This document shows positions 36,601-48,189 of a stretch of 64,000 nucleotides of DNA, in pieces. The position numbers and the translations under genes were made by a program. The notes under the pieces were generated by a model. The model did not search any database. It saw only the letters and a list, made by a program, of their open reading frames with translations, and had not been told where the DNA came from. Source of the stretch: Hyaloscypha bicolor E. Taxonomy: Eukaryota > Ascomycota > Leotiomycetes > Helotiales > Hyaloscyphaceae. How positions within the stretch are numbered: position 1 is the stretch's first letter; each line of letters opens with the position of its first letter. The stretch lies in contig NW_020194512.1 in the NCBI RefSeq assembly GCF_002865645.1, positions 1,337,119 to 1,401,118 of the forward strand. Reading direction: 5' to 3'.

Positions 36601-37872
36601 AAGACTGGTAATTCAAGGGCGCGACGTGCTGCTGCAAAAGAGGCTACCAAATCGAAGAGTAATCCCTTTCGGAGTGACGAGCGAGTCGTTGAGAATGACG
36701 AGGAAGAGCAACCCCGGAATGAACAGCCATATGCAGTACGGGCTGCCAAAGCGAAACACGATCCTTCTTTGGGCAAGCGTTTTCCGAGCGAGGAGCGAGG
36801 CGTTGAGAGCGATGAGGAAGGGCGGCCTGCGAGTGATGAGGAACAGTCTTCGAACGACGCCATAGAAGTCGACGAGCAACCAGCTGTGGATGAAAAAGGG
36901 CGGCCAGTGATCGAGGAAGAACAGTCCGCGAACGAAGACATGGCAGTCCATGTAGAGGAATCAATTTTGGACGAAGAACTTCAATATGAAGAGCCAATTG
37001 CGAATGGAAAACCGATCGAGAACGAAGAAGAACAATCTGCGGATGAGGAAGAGCCACCTGTCAATTCAGAATTGTCCGAAAACGGGGAAGAGCCATCAGT
37101 AAATGAAGACCTTGAAGCTGACGAGGACGAGATGGATTTGGATAGGCACGATACAACAATTGTCCCAGAGGTCTCTGGGGCCGATGAAGAAGAGCTGCTT
37201 GCGGACGAAGAGACACCGTCTGAGAATGAAGATGAGCTTTCTGGAAACCATAACCTTGAGGCCGATGCGGATGCAATGGATGTGGATAATCATGACACAT
37301 ATACTGCTCCCGGAGGCCCTGCCGCTGAGGATGACGACTCTTCTTTTGACGACGAGGCAGACAAGGCCATCCATGACGACCAAGAGAGTGCTGATTTCAG
37401 CGAAATCGAGAACGAAGAAGAGAATACAAATCATCATGACAATGAGAGCGTTGATCTGGATGCAGCGCGCCTCATCTCTGCAGATGAAGAGCCTATTGCG
37501 GATGGAGAACCTACTACGAATGGCTTGTATAATGAGGTTGAGAATCAAGGCTCGGACGCGGAGACCGACTTCCACGGATTCCAAGAAGACGTAGGAAGTG
37601 ATACTCCCGTACAATCAGATCACAGGAAGAAGGTGGCTTCGCCAGTGCCATTTGAGAAGGAGCCACCAAAGGTCAATGGTCTTACGAATGGCCATAGGCA
37701 AAAACAAATCGAGGTGGAGGAGCGAGTATCCTCCGATGACGATGATATGTCTGATATCCCGGCCAAGATTGCGCCGAAGGTCAAGGTTCTTGAGACGAAA
37801 AAAGGGAAGAGGACAAAGAAAGAGAAAAAGTCCAAGTCGAAGAAGCAGAAGAGACCTGTGGGGTTCCGTTGA
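33692..37872 (+). CDS. Reb1/TTF1-like Myb DNA-binding protein (1360 aa)
   Basis: Likely nuclear or nucleolar factor of the Reb1/TTF-I type, whose members bind rDNA terminators and stop RNA polymerase I or replication forks. Exon 1 is 33692-33773, the intron is 33774-33871 (GTATGT, CTGCAG) and exon 2 is 33872-37872. The Myb/SANT block lies at about residues 485-690: RRQIQQLCRRKFHNFEARG, SWTDEQDQELREAYEKHPNK, WKQIGETVHRFPEDCRDRWR, then a further repeat with WNVVSQKMDHTRSRLQCINK-W. This arrangement (pre-Myb helical domain, canonical repeat, long-insert repeat) fits Reb1-like proteins. N-terminal Lys/Glu runs look like nuclear signals. Residues 930-1310 are very acidic and imperfectly repeated (ADEEELLADEE, NEEEQSADEEEPP). 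A basic tail (KKGKRTKKEKKSKSKKQKR) ends the protein. Assignment to Reb1 rather than another Myb subgroup is inference. Confidence 0.8.
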
Positions 37873-38457
37873 TTGCACCTGAGAGTTTGCATAGGAATGG
37901 GAAGTTCGGTGTTTATGGATGGGCGTACAAGTGGCTTTGCAGGTGCATACTTTCTCATCACATATTAGGGAATGACTGGTATGGATACACTAAATCCGTA
38001 GCTATTTGCTTTTATGGGAAGGCCTCTGGGGCGAGGCTTGGTGCGCAAAAGGTTGCAGAACGAAAGCGAATAGCATTGTCTTAGTAAGTACTATTTGCGT
38101 AGTGTCACTAGCGCACATAATGGACTCATGAACATAGCCATAGCATATTTGTCTTCTTTTGGTGAGCCGTTTGAGAGGCGATTGTCAACTGAGAGAGGGA
38201 TTTAGTCCTGGTCTTGTTTGTTCGAATCCAAGATCTCCACGAAGTGGTTCGTGCGATCTCGGCTGTCTGCAGCTCGGCTGAGCAAAAAGGCAGGATCGAG
38301 GGGTGGAGAAGTCCGAATGCGGAACATCGCAACATTATAATTTATATTCCCCTTGCAGATTCCATTTCTTCTACCTATACATTTCTCTCTCCATCTGTTC
38401 ATCTCTTTCAACATCGATCTGTACCCCGATGGACTGAACCCCTTCGCGCGCAAAGAA
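37873..38457. other. Intergenic
   Basis: 3' flank of the Myb gene; nothing else is recognised. Confidence 0.4.
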
Positions 38458-38960
38458 ATGACTCCGGTGAGTTTAACGCAGCAAAAGCAACGACACACTC
38501 CTCACCTATTCATTGGCACCATTTAGACTGACATTATACACAGCTTCGTACGGAAGAGCGCCTCAGAGTCATCGTATGCGAGAATCGCCCCGTCTCTCCA
38601 GCCGATACGCAATGAACTCATGTCTCTGTTGGCCGTTTTCCCATGATTCCAGCTGACCAGGCCCATCAGCTTGATGCGAGAGGTTCTCAAACGTGAGATG
38701 TTGGAAGCTGCGATGGAGATTAGTCAAGCTTCGAACCGCGAGCTCATTCAGCAACTTACTTCCCACGACATACGCTTCCAGCTGGTGAAATCTTTTGCCA
38801 TTCGTCAATACTTCCACTGCCAGCGCCACTGTTCTCGCCAGCACTGTCTCCTCCAGATGTCGATCGTATTGCTGAAGGGCAAATGGAGGTTTCTTCTTTG
38901 CGATTGGCTCGGTCCGTCATATTCGCTCATGGGGCTTTGAACATTCAACATGGACCTTAA
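38458..38960 (+). CDS. Possible small spliced gene, unknown (97 aa)
   Basis: Segments 38458-38466, 38544-38573, 38653-38803 and 38857-38960 join in phase. The first intron has a good GTGAGT donor and CTGAC branch. The main exon is helical and charged (MREVLKREMLEAAMEISQAS, RELIQQLTSHDIRFQLVKSF), and the end reads VDRIAEGQMEVSSLRLARS. There is no known domain. The very short first exon and the weak later sites make the model uncertain. Confidence 0.3.
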
Positions 38961-39048
38961 GGGTGCAATCTCAACTCATATTCGCTGCCTTGTTGAAGCG
39001 CACTGGAGTACCAGCTGCATCTCATTCAAGCAGATTTAGGCTTTTATT

Positions 39049-39661
39049 TCATTCGGTTGGACGTACCACCGAATTCACATCCCGAGGCCAGAAGGGCCTC
39101 AGATTGCCTGAAATACTGCGAGCTGGCAATAGTTCAACGGCTCATGGCAGAAGCATGCAGGTAAGAGCACGACGGACGCACCTGAAATCAATGAATGACT
39201 CCTCTGGCTGGCATGTCAAGCCACAAGTTCGTTCACGGGAAAACTTTTCCCACCCGTAATTCGAGGCCCACTGCAAATCTGGTGGGTCCCCCATTGCCAA
39301 GAACGCACGGCATTCGACCAGCCTCAACGGTGCCCTATATCCTTGCTGCAGAATGGCGGGTGTAGAACTTGAATCTAGGACGCTTTCATCTTGATCATGC
39401 CATTACAGACAGCAGTCATTGAAAATCAGACCACCGATACTGATAACGCTTCAGAATGTGGTAGTACATATTGACCTTCGATCCAGACTTTAATCGTTGT
39501 ACGGTACCGGCTGGCGAATAGTTGTGCATGAAAGTCGTGATACAACATTCCCCATTCTACGGGCGATGCCGGAGACGACGACTGCGTAGTGGTCATTGGC
39601 GTGGTGGCGGCCGATTGTTTCACGAAAATTTCCAAAGTTGGGTATTGGAAGAGTCTCTGAC
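39049..39661 (-). CDS. Spliced gene, unknown product, 5' end not found
   Basis: Three segments fit in phase: 39661-39441, 39345-39182 and 39115-39049, with GTATCG/CTGCAG and GTGCGT/CGCAG introns. The product reads PVEWGMLYHDFHAQLFASRY, TIKVWIEGQYVLPHSEALS, RLVECRAFLAMGDPPDLQWA and GWEKFSRERTCGLTCQPEES, ending VVRPTE. Composition is clearly protein-like, but no family is recognised. The upstream boundary (AAGTAG|G) looks like an acceptor, so at least one earlier exon is missing from this model. Confidence 0.4.
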
Positions 39662-40511
39662 CTACTTATACATTTGCTTGGGGCGGACCTGTGATACGCA
39701 ATCTAGGTATATCTCAACGCTTTTATGCCAACCTCCTGCCCTGTTAATTGCCGATTGGTGGTTTCACGAGTGGAAGTCAGTGGAAGTCAGATGACACTAT
39801 AGGGCGGGGAAGTTCTTCCATTCGCTATGAACCTACACCACTAATACTGCGCCTTGAAATCTGGCCAGTCGCGATCAAACGTCAATGTACTCGAAGTGTG
39901 CTGGCACATCTCACAAACTGAGGCAAGGAATCTCTGTACCGATGTTGCTGCCCAACTTGGTTCACGATTTAGACTCTCCAGATATCACCCAAAACTCAGG
40001 AAGGACAACCGTGGATCGAAGTTATGAATCGTGGTCTTGCAACATCAATTCTTTGGGTCCCCTCAAGTCATCCCTCCGGCCCGGTAGCATCAAAACTGTG
40101 GGTCGGCTGCGTTGGGCAGACATCACACACGGCAAACAAAGTTTCTCGAGATAGCCAACGATTCATAGATATTTTCGAAAGCCCCGACCGACGAACAAAC
40201 AAACAAAAACACAAGCAACCCCGTGGATCCAATTACAGGAGTGAACGAATGAGCCAGAAGAACGTACACAAAGAAAGTAAAGGATATACAACAAAATCCT
40301 CCAGTGTTCTCGAAGTCCAATGTTCCGTTTTTCCACCAGACTTCATAGGACCCCCGAAATACCGATTTCCCAACAACCATCCTACAAATAATCCATCCAA
40401 AATTCATACATCGAAATGAATGTTTTCATCCTGTTGATCGAGGAACCTTAGAGAGCAGAAACATGTCTCTGACCCAGTTCTCACGACAAATTTTTCCGTG
40501 CGCTTCGGGTC
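39662..40511. other. Intergenic
   Basis: May hold the missing first exon(s) of the minus-strand gene ending at 39049. Nothing firm is seen. Confidence 0.35.
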
Positions 40512-41523
40512 CTAGGCCAGTTCTTTGTCGGCGTCAGCATTTTCTTCCGGGTCCTGATCTATATCGAGCTGTCGATATTCCGCAGCGGGGTCTTTCATGT
40601 CCGGTGCGTTCTGTTGTTTGGGCAATCTACGTTGTACATTCGGTCCTTGTTGATCCATTGATCCTGGCGAATTATTGGTTCCTTGGTGAGAAGTCACGTT
40701 TTCCGGGTTGCTCCCTGATGTCAAATCTTGTTCCTGGGTTCGCACGTCAGGCAAGCAAGAGGTTCTGCTTGAATAATACTCTGCCAGTAGAGTATTATCG
40801 AGCCGAGGGCATGAGCGGGGAACGTTTTCCCCTCGGATGACTTGTCCAGAGACACTTCCCCCCAAGTATCCACGTGACGATTCCGAAGAGGGCGCCTGGG
40901 GGGAAGATCCGTTGCACCACATATACTGCCCATTATCGAGTGTCTCCGCTCTCAGACCTTGGGAAGTGTTCCGAGTGTCGGTTGGGGCCCCCGAGCTTTT
41001 TCTATGTTTTCGCGTTGGTGCGTGACTGGGAGAGTCAGATCAACGTTCCAAAGACAGGCTGGGCGATCACTCACCAGTTGGTGCCCGTTGTGGCGTTTGG
41101 ATCCTCGGGGACTGGCTGCCTGTCACTTGTACGCGGCTTGCCCGGTTTGGTGCTGTCGTTGGCCGGCGAGGCTGAAGCCGAGGATCTCCAGCCTTGACAC
41201 CCGTTTATCGTCATTTCGTTCCCAAAGTACCACGGATTTGGATCGTCGCCGCTAGGAGACATGCTGTTTCTGAAGAGGGCGCAGGATGGGCGGGGCGTGA
41301 GTTCATCCAGTGTTCCAACTTCGTCATCGCTATCCGCCAGCTTTGGTAATTTGATCCGAGGAGGCCAGAACGATGGCCACCCCTTTGGGCGGGCTATCAG
41401 TATATATGGTCTGGGGGTCGGGGCCCAAAGCCTATGTGGGGCAGTTTCAATGACTGGTATCACTACGATCAAGTATGCTTGATTGGGTGATATATCACGG
41501 GGCGAACAATCCTCGTCACACAC
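40512..41523 (-). CDS. Hypothetical protein, two exons, start uncertain
   Basis: Upstream segment to 41075, intron 41074-41026 (GTGAGT donor, TTGATCTGAC branch, CTCCCAG acceptor), last exon 41025-40512; the join is in phase. The first part contains VIPVIETAPHRLW, GWPSFWPPRIKLPKL and ADSDDEVGTLDELTPRPSC. The second part is hydrophilic and Gln/Asn/Asp-rich, ending QDPEENADADKELA. It has no recognised domain and is probably largely disordered. The frame is open from about 41523 but has no in-frame ATG at that end. A spliced start from an ATG near 41552 is possible. Confidence 0.45.
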
Positions 41524-41552
41524 TCACGGTCACGGTAACAGTCACAGGTGTC

Positions 41553-42911
41553 GTCATTTGATTGATTCTGTTACTCTGGCCATCACGGATTCTCTCTCAG
41601 TTCAATAGCCAAAGGATATTCGGGGCGACGAGAGGTGGCCACCGAAATTTTCCGGAGAGGCTTTTGCTTTGCCGAGCTTGATCCTCCAGCTCTTCCAATC
41701 CTATCACTCATAGCCTCGCCCTTATCTTTCTCCCGAGAGACATGTGCTGTACATGTGTGGCCTCTGAATACCCGTTACCACGTTTAAAGAGGGTTAATCC
41801 ATGTCTATAAGATGGGCGCGGACGCCATGTGATGGATGGTTACCTGTACCGAGCCCAGGGGGCTACACACCCTCACGATCTCAAAGTTCCAGGACGGAAG
41901 GAGAAAAAGTTCCCCCGGAAAAAGAAAAGGGGTTACCTCTCCTGAAATCTCAAAGTAGAGCCCCCACACCTCAAGATCCCGTGGGAGTGCCTCATCTTGC
42001 TTGGGGAGGTTCATGGCTTAAGTAAGGTCATTCTTTCTTCCACCGCAATGAACGAAAACCACAAGATCCAGCAAGGCGACCACCCAGGCCCAGAACCCAG
42101 AAAAATTGTCACATTTGCGTCATCAGGATCTGCAGGACTGGTGCAGCAGAATTCCTGATCACGCTCGCCTCACTTGCTTTGCATGGCCACGCCCGGTTTG
42201 CAAATATGCGAACCGTTTGCCTTAACTGCCTCGCAGGCAAGCAATGTGCATCTTAGCCAACCATTACGCGCCGGCAGGACCAGCCTCATTTTCCAGAGAC
42301 CCGCGAGTCTCGGCCCATTGATCCGTGGTCTATATTTGCAGATGACGAGCCTGGGCTTCTTGCGAGGTTGATTTCACTTTTCCGGGCGTGGTTATGCATG
42401 GTGTCGGGGATAATGCTGTGGTCCTAGTTCCCCCCTTTTTTTTTTGGCGACTGAGTCACGTGACTCGTAACCATCAATATTGGAGGTGGTTCGGGAAGCT
42501 ATCAAGAATGTGGAAAATCAGAAGATTTCTCAGAGAGATGGAAAATAGAGAGTGTCTGATGAGATCGAGCTGATTTTACATCGCGCAATATGCTCCGTTT
42601 ACAGGTTTGATTCCAGGGAGATCTACAGCCGAGAGAGCAAGAACAAACTTCCGTTTTGCGACGATTTCGCAGGATTAGTAAGAGAATTGTAGGTGACCAA
42701 GCAGAAAATTGTACTAAGAAAAGTTTACAGCAATAGGTGGAGAAAAGGAGCCGTGCGCATAGTTTTTATCCCAACGATGAAGCATCGCAATGTAGCAAAG
42801 AGCTCTGGAACTAAGGAATCAATTCGACAGCAAACGAGAGCTCTTGAACCGGAGAAAGAGAAACGAACGTTAATTGGGGGTTTTGGAAAGAGAGAGAGAG
42901 AGAGAGTAACT
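41553..42911. other. Intergenic
   Basis: No gene recognised. Contains gagtcacgtgactc, a perfect 14-bp palindrome at 42453-42466, and a GA-repeat at about 42886-42906 just past the dehydrogenase stop. Confidence 0.4.
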
Positions 42912-44035
42912 TCAATTAAACCCTCTCTCCTCCTCCACAATCTTCTCTGTCGGCTGTCCACTTTTTCTCAACTCGACTCCAGCTCTCTTTTCCCACCCCT
43001 TCAAGCACTCCGTATGATCAGCGTCACCTTTCAAGCCCACAAGTGCATCTTCAAGATATCCGATTGCCAATTGCGGTAGATCCGTCTCAAAGCCCGTCGA
43101 CGAGATCACATCTCTCGTGATTTTCATATCCTTGATCAGCAGTGCAAGTTGATACCCCGATTGATACCTCCTCGTAAGTCCCTTCTCTCCAATCAGCTTC
43201 CCGAGGTCGCCAATCTCTCAACAGGGGAAAACAAGCATACCTCGTCCCGCATCGAGTACGCCGTCGAGAAGTTCCTCCCCGTCCCAACATTTAGCACATC
43301 AATCATAGTCGCCGGATCGAGCCCGAATTTCTGCCCCGCAACCAAGCTATCGCACAACGCGATGATGCTCCCCACCGAAACATAGTTGTTTAGAGTCTTC
43401 ATCGCATGCCCAGAGCCGGAACTACCCATGGGAAATATATACTTTCCCATGGCTTCGAACAAGGGCATGGCCCGATCTATTGCTTCGGGTGAATCGCAGC
43501 CCAACATGAAGGTAGCATCGCCTGTGCGAATAGCGTGGAGATGAGTTTGTGTGATCGGCGCGTCGATGAGGGGTAGCCCGATGGCTTTAAGTTCCTCGTT
43601 GAGAGAACGGGTGTCGAAGGGTGACGAGGAGGACATATCCACAACGACAGTTCCTGGCTCAAGATCAACTCGGATCCAAATCTTTCCTCTTTATCCTTTT
43701 TTCTCAGGAGTTCTTGTTTTGAAGTGGTGAATCTTACCTAGTCTCAAATGTCTCGCAATTCCAGCCTCACCCAACAGCACGTCGCGGACGATCTCACCGT
43801 TGGGCAGCATTGTGATCAGTGCATCCACTTCTTTCCATGCATCTCCATTACTTTCACCTGCCATGGTGGACTTCTGATTCTCGTCTACAAATTTTTTGGT
43901 GCGAGAAGGATCTGCGTCTCGAACTACGAGATTAAAGCCAGTTCGTGGCAGGTTGGCGGCGAGATGGTAGCCGGCGTTCCCTAGGCCTACGAAGCCTATA
44001 GTTTTTATACTGGGTAACATGTTTGCCTCTGACAT
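42912..44035 (-). CDS. Beta-hydroxyacid dehydrogenase, 3-hydroxyisobutyrate dehydrogenase family (332 aa)
   Basis: NAD(P)-dependent oxidation or reduction of a short beta-hydroxyacid or its semialdehyde. Exons: 44035-43738, 43668-43241, 43184-42912; phases agree. The Rossmann motif is IGFVGLGNAGYHLAANL near residues 13-29. The substrate loop reads VVDMSSSSPFD, and the catalytic region GSSGSGHAMKTLNNYVSVG carries the conserved Lys. YQLALLIKDMKIT lies in the C-terminal helical domain. ATG 44035 is chosen because it directly precedes the Rossmann strand. The aldolase gene lies upstream in the same orientation, about 590 bp away. Family relatives include tartronate semialdehyde reductase, so a role after a sugar-acid aldolase is possible. 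The exact substrate cannot be read from sequence. Confidence 0.88.
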
Positions 44036-44627
44036 ATGCTTGCTTGATATGGGCTGATGGTAATAAATGCAGGACGACGAATGTTTGTTCACTGTGATTT
44101 TGACGAGAAGACTACAAAGAGAAATTGGACAGGAATGTTGGAGTTGCTTTTTCGGAATTTGTGTGCCGTTAGTGGGAATTCGAGATCAGAAGGGTCTGTT
44201 GTCGAGTATTTTATGCGGAAACTGTTTGGTGGATTGCGGGGTTGCCGTTCTACGATTTAGAATGCAAGGATGGGGAGAGGGGTAGTGGGGGTTCTGCGAT
44301 ATTGGCTTGGGGTTTCTCCGACTTCAATGGCCCATTTACAGTTAGCAAAGCATAAGCCAAAAGTCGTCTGGTAAATTCAAGAAGAACGTCATTTCTGTTG
44401 ACAAGGAACCAAGGCGTCAGTCAGCAAAAACATGAACCTGTGGAAGTAGAAGTAGTATCACGTGATGCAATGCCAGGTGAGCTGAGATGACTCTTGTCTG
44501 AGCAAGAGAAACAGAAAACTCACGAACTTGTTTCGAAGCACAACTGAGAGAAAATTGGAGGGTAATACCCAAAAACTCCTGAATTTTATATTTAACGTCT
44601 AATTCTCCAAACTCCTCGAAGCCAAAA
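44036..44627. promoter_or_regulatory. Intergenic between aldolase and dehydrogenase
   Basis: Contains TCACGTGA at 44458-44465, about 420 bp upstream of the dehydrogenase start. Nothing else is recognised. Confidence 0.35.
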
Positions 44628-45810
44628 TTAGACATCAATCCTCTTGTAAACTCCATTAAAGTTTTGCTGCTTGTAATCCTTCCTCGAGCTCGCCAAATCT
44701 GCCAGCCCGGTTCCCACAATGCTAAAGAAATCTGCAGCAACCATCAAGAAGCTCTTGCCCCTCGACAACATAGCCTTCGCCTCCGGGGTACCAAGCGCAA
44801 AGCCGGAGGCAGCTTGATGATGCTTGGTAAGGGTGCTTTCGAACAGTGCAACGGCCTCCAACCACTCGGGTTCCATCCCGCCAATTCCAGCGAAACCCAT
44901 GCTGATTCTGGCATCGAGCGAGCCCAGCCAGACGCTGTCGATGTACTCGCCACATTCGGTCAGGATGGCGTCGAGGTTCTTGATACCTTCCAAGGTCTCA
45001 ATTTGGATTATGATAGCTGCCTGGTCGTTGACGCATTCGTGGAGGGTCTTGGATGGGTCGAGGGGGGTGTCTGAGAGGCCGGGTATCAGGCGGGCGGGAG
45101 GTGCTGAGCGAGTACCATTTCGGATGGCGCCGTACTTTGCGGCGGAGACAATGTGCTGGGCTTGCTCGACTGTGTCGACCTGGGGGCAGACGATGGAAGC
45201 TCCGGCGTCCAGAGCGAAGCCGATGGCTGCGTGGTCGTGGCCAGGGACACTGTTGCGTATTAATGGAATTCTTTTTTATCTAGAATTGGACAACTCCGTA
45301 CCGAACGACCGCATGGCTCTTTCCCTCACTGACAAATTGGATGTCATGCACCATCTAAGGTTTCATTAGAACTCCTGATTGCATTTCACCCAGTCTTGTC
45401 TTATTCACCTGTGTCATGGTCTCAACATTGGTGGAAGCATGCTCCCAATCAATCCACACGACGTCGTATCCCAGTTGTGCGACGACTTTCGCAAGAGGAG
45501 GTGAGGACAGTCCCAAGTAGTAGCCAAGAAGAGGGGGGATTCTACCCTCGTGAGCATCAAGGAGAGCTTCGCGAGCCTGTCGGTATTAGTTTTACTTGAT
45601 CCAAATTGCTTGTACCATCTTAACTACTTGTATTTTGGAAGAAAATCGAGGACGTACTCTGTGGGGTTGAAGTAGGGAAGGTGCACGGTATATCGCCATG
45701 CCCTTCTCAGCGAATTCCGCATAGTTAACTGGCTTAAAATCAAACTTCTTGGCTTTCGCTATTCCACCCTTCTTTGCCAAGCCGTTCATTGTGATGGTTG
45801 TTCCTGTCAT
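44628..45810 (-). CDS. HpcH/HpaI-family aldolase (331 aa, four exons)
   Basis: Metal-dependent class II pyruvate aldolase family, cleaving 2-keto-3-deoxy or 4-hydroxy-2-oxo acids to pyruvate and an aldehyde. Exons: 45810-45658, 45576-45409, 45354-45302, 45249-44628; all joins are in phase. Conserved blocks: LGYDVVWIDWEHAS, VPGHDHAAIGFALDAGASIV, PQVDTVEQA, then IIIQIETLEGIKNLDAI (Glu metal ligand) and VWLGSLDARISMGFAGIGG (Asp ligand region). The N-terminus lacks a signal. The dehydrogenase downstream on the same strand suggests one pathway. In bacteria GarL (this family) makes tartronate semialdehyde plus pyruvate and GarR (the neighbour's family) reduces the semialdehyde; transfer of that role here is inference. 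Confidence 0.88.
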
Positions 45811-47349
45811 TGTGGAGATAATCTGTGGAGATGTAGTGCAGCTGGGAATGTTCTTCGGAATGAAGAGAGGAAGTTGGGAACAGATAGGGGATCTGCTCTT
45901 CTATTTATTTGGCCTTGGTATCAGCTTATGCAAGATTTTGCGAAGATGTGGCATTCCCGAACTTTCACTGTTGTACCGCTAACTCGTCGATACAGGCGGT
46001 GACCTTGCGGAGGGTCGGCGTTAAGAAGCCGAGCCGGGTATCCACATCTAGGGGGCATCAAACAGCATCCAGCTTCAGCCCTGCGGCGATTTTCAGGCAA
46101 TAAATGCTGGTAATGACTGTGTGGAATCGGTTTTTTATCAATTTCTTGTATTGTCCATTTGGCGAGAGAGACAAAAGGACTTGTCGACTTTGGGATGGCA
46201 GCGAAGACCAAGATCGTCGAATTGAATTTCCCATTTAGGTTTTATGCTAAGGTTACGCGAACCCCTTATCTGGAGCAACCCCGCCACCACAAATCAAAGT
46301 ACTTACCAAAGTCAGACTAAGCCACATTTAAATCTCACACGCACGTGACTTCTACTCCTTCATTGGCCCCGTATACGTTATTACGTAAGGCCATGGAAAA
46401 TAAAGTTCTGCGTTGTCCGCGGATGCGCTGTGGTATCGGCCCGCAATTTACGAGAATGTCAGCGACTGGACATTTCGTAAGCTAGAAGGAGCAAGCTCTA
46501 CGCTTTTATTTTAAGATTGATGACAACTTCGGCAGCAAGCGGCAATATCAAGGAGATAGGGATTCACTCCGACCTTAGTTCCGCCACTGAGAAACTTCGA
46601 GACTTTACTATACAGAAGACCGATTTTGTTGTAAATATAACCGACACCCCCAAGAAAACATGGTCAAACGCTTTAAGATATATTAATATCTAAGAATTCT
46701 TACAGCTAGTATATCTTTCTCAATGTCGTCAAACTGTCTCTTCGGTGATACCCGAGTAGACTTGGAAACGGTGTAGGCTGAAAGCCTTGACCTAGAGCTG
46801 ACGACCGATGAGTACAGTAAGCGCTTACGTAGTTTGTTGCGCGTCAATCCACAACTTTCGAAACATTGTCGGCCGCGAAGCTAACTGGAGGCAATCGATA
46901 TGCACTCAGTGGTGGCGCTTCTTAATTGCCGCACCTTCCAATCTTCTTCGGCCTTCTTGTCTGCTCCGTGGGCATAGAAATGGGAGGCTCACTGGCTGAA
47001 GAGAGGCTTAGCAGTTATCTAATTTGCAAAATTCTATAAACTTTATTCCCAAGAAACATGACTTGGGATGAATTTCAACCCGACGTATAAATGCTAGCTT
47101 GAGAAGAAATGACCCCTCGATCGTCTTACTTGATGTCGTCTCTTCTGACCAATGGAAGCAGGTAACAGCAATTGGAGTTAGTATTTCTTATTTGGGGTGT
47201 CTACTTTCCCGTTGTGCGCAATTGGGTTGGTGATGTGGTTGGTATATTTGAGAAGTGTGCCCTTCGGGAAGTGGTTCAGGTTGGCGAGCCGCAAAATGAA
47301 GGGATCGTAAACTGCTTTGTGAGGTACACAAAAATGCGTCTTTGAAGTC
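45811..47349. other. Intergenic
   Basis: Upstream of the aldolase gene. Holds a CACGTG at 46342-46347. No gene recognised. Confidence 0.4.
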
Positions 47350-48186
47350 TCAATGTTTCAAGTCGAGAGGGGACATTCTAAAGAGACCTCCCTCAAATGT
47401 TCCCTTGACTTGTGGTAGAATCAAAATTTCCCTCTCCGACTGTGTCAGGAATTCTGATGAGAATATTCCTACTTCTCCGAGCCTAGACAAATGCCCGACT
47501 TTGACTTCGAACACCGGTAATGAGCCCTTTATTGCACCGTTGAGCGCTATGCATAGGCGGGTAACTCGAACCAAGTCGACAACGTTGAGAGCAGCTCATC
47601 GCTCTGATAGTACCCCCCCTTCTTGTTCCCAGGTCATTGTCCTTGGTTGACAAGAATAAACTTGATCCGCGGCCCTTTCCACACACTTCTCACCTTCTAA
47701 ATGAATTTATCTAAGACCGTCTTGAGGCACTCCATGATTTGGGTGTAGCCACACATCAAGTTTCTAGCTGTGGGGGCCTTCAACAAACCACCAACCGCTT
47801 CCGTTGTGTTCCCACCGTCCCTTCTCAGTTGGTCCTATCAGATTGTACCCTGGCCAATCTGCTTGGAGTATACGACCCTCAAGATTTGACGGTACAATCA
47901 TCAACTGCTCAAGCGCTTGAAACTTCTTCAACATCAAGACGAAATCGGCAAAGTTGAGCGTCTTTGTTCCGGTGTTGATCTGACATATACAAACAGCCAA
48001 ACTCCTAACACAATTCGAAATTGTAACTTCCGGTGCGACTTGGGCAAGCACGCTTCCCCGTGCTCTCCATGGTGCGTTTCCGATCCACGGATTGTGGCGG
48101 AAAGGTGTGCAGCAGGAGTGGCCTTCGTGATGGCAGCGCATATGATGTAGCGTATTTATTGAAATGGGAGCAATATGGAGGTCCAA
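47350..48186 (-). pseudogene. Decayed gene, unknown family
   Basis: Two protein-like pieces lie on the minus strand. The upstream one contains INTGTKTLNFADFVLMLKKF, QALEQLMIVPSNLEGRIL and WEHNGSGWWFVEG. The downstream one contains GHLSRLGEVGIFSSEFLTQ and EREILILPQVKGTFEGGLF, ending MSPLDLKH. I could not join them with good splice sites, and the segment between contains stops. The first piece looks like a leucine-rich stretch such as follows fungal F-box domains. It is probably a relic. Confidence 0.35.
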
Positions 48187-48189
48187 AGA

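Noticed and set aside
34221..37961. Several minus-strand frames under the Myb gene
   Set aside because: Shadow frames caused by Glu/Asp/Lys-rich codons on the plus strand.
38210..38235. Possible tRNA B-box (gttcgaatcc)
   Set aside because: No A-box at proper distance and no cloverleaf could be folded.
40463..40840. Plus-strand 125-aa frame
   Set aside because: The minus strand gives a better protein with a good intron (41074-41026) over the same DNA.
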